Assembly (NCBI GenBank): GCA_031269135.1
Contig: JAISZP010000346.1
Location: 1-6,147 of the forward strand
DNA length: 6,147 bases
Origin: Deltaproteobacteria bacterium
Lineage (GTDB): Bacteria; Desulfobacterota; Desulfarculia; Adiutricales; Adiutricaceae
Direction of reading: 5' to 3'
In this document: piece after piece, positions 5,894 through 6,147 of the stretch
How the letters are laid out: every line of letters begins with the position of its first letter
Position numbering within the stretch: position 1 is the first letter of the stretch
Notes under the pieces: generated by a model
What the model saw: the letters and a program-made list of their open reading frames with translations, nothing else
What the model was told of the DNA's origin: nothing
Databases searched by the model: none
Position numbers and translations under genes: made by a program

Positions 5894-6147
5894 TACGTAA
5901 AAACCAACAGCAAACCAGCGCACCAATTCTCCATGCGGAAATAATCGATGCTTCAGTCGGATTATATTTAGTAGCACTCGCAATTTCAAATCGCGCCTGA
6001 GAAAAATTGCCGACCGCCGAGGCGTCGGCGTTTCGCGCCGGAGTCCCATTTTTTTGAGCCTGAGAGTCCGCCAAATGCGCCCAGGGCGGGCTTTGGGAGC
6101 TTGACGGCGGCGCTTTGGAGCGTCCTGTGGTCGTCTTAGGGGCGTCT
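5894..6147. other. Intergenic region upstream of the operon, no supported gene
   Basis: Two minus-strand frames stay open from the right edge, ending in stops at 5880-5882 and 5874-5876. Both run through a terminator-like hairpin and into the promoter, and neither gives a protein I recognise. One is Ser/Pro-rich, the other Arg/Leu-rich, as expected of GC-rich non-coding sequence. The third minus frame stops at 6136-6138, which could be the end of an outside gene. Composition changes from GC-rich (right of about 6000) to AT-rich at the promoter. Confidence 0.4.
6002..6029 (-). terminator. Probable intrinsic terminator of an outside upstream gene
   Basis: On the minus strand a GC-rich hairpin (outer arms GCCGA and TCGGC, with inner CGCC and GGCG arms, 6009-6029) is followed by AATTTTTC (6008-6001). 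It would end transcripts entering from the right before the operon promoter. The T-run is only five long, so strength is uncertain. Confidence 0.6.

Noticed and set aside
5880..6146. Minus-strand frame open from the right edge to a stop at 5880, possibly the C-terminus of an outside gene
   Set aside because: A second frame is equally open. Both cross a terminator-like hairpin and the operon promoter, and the amino-acid composition is biased and unfamiliar.

Overview
The window looks like a chromosomal segment of an anaerobic, Desulfobacterota-like (deltaproteobacterial) bacterium. This is an inference from three things: the style of the single-domain LUD protein with its C-terminal cysteine cluster, the small HExxH protein directly behind it, and an IlvD that lacks the extra N-terminal cysteine of [2Fe-2S]-type enzymes. 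The host cannot be pinned down from sequence alone. Base composition is uneven. The left ~450 bases are strongly AT-rich, the core is of moderate GC, and the last ~150 bases are GC-rich.

Left part (1-1326): a minus-strand PIN-domain protein (VapC-like RNase fold) runs off the left edge. It has no recognisable antitoxin next to it. About 860 bases follow without a convincing gene. They may hold a frameshifted relic around 460-800, and they end in three tandem 17-bp repeats and a strong stem-loop just ahead of the LUD gene.

Centre (1327-2834): a plus-strand pair reads LUD-domain protein, then an 18-base gap, then a small protein with an HEFIH zinc-metallopeptidase-like motif. Next come a 16-bp tandem repeat array and a near-perfect intrinsic terminator of the bidirectional kind, which separates this pair from the convergent operon on the right.

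Right part (2835-6147): a minus-strand operon reads class I/II PLP aminotransferase, then a 60-base gap, then ilvD (dihydroxy-acid dehydratase). It has a good sigma70-type promoter (5864-5893), a ~97-base leader containing a 14-bp perfect palindrome, and a TTG start with a strong Shine-Dalgarno. Upstream, a minus-strand GC-rich hairpin followed by a T-run (6002-6029) probably ends a gene lying outside the window. IlvD makes the branched-chain 2-keto acids of the valine/isoleucine/leucine pathway. The neighbouring aminotransferase could perform the final amination or supply a linked amino acid, but its substrate cannot be read from the sequence.

I did not find a clear new multi-gene system. 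The best leads are the uncharacterised LUD/HExxH pair, the orphan PIN gene in an AT-rich island, and two intergenic arrays of 16-17 bp repeats.
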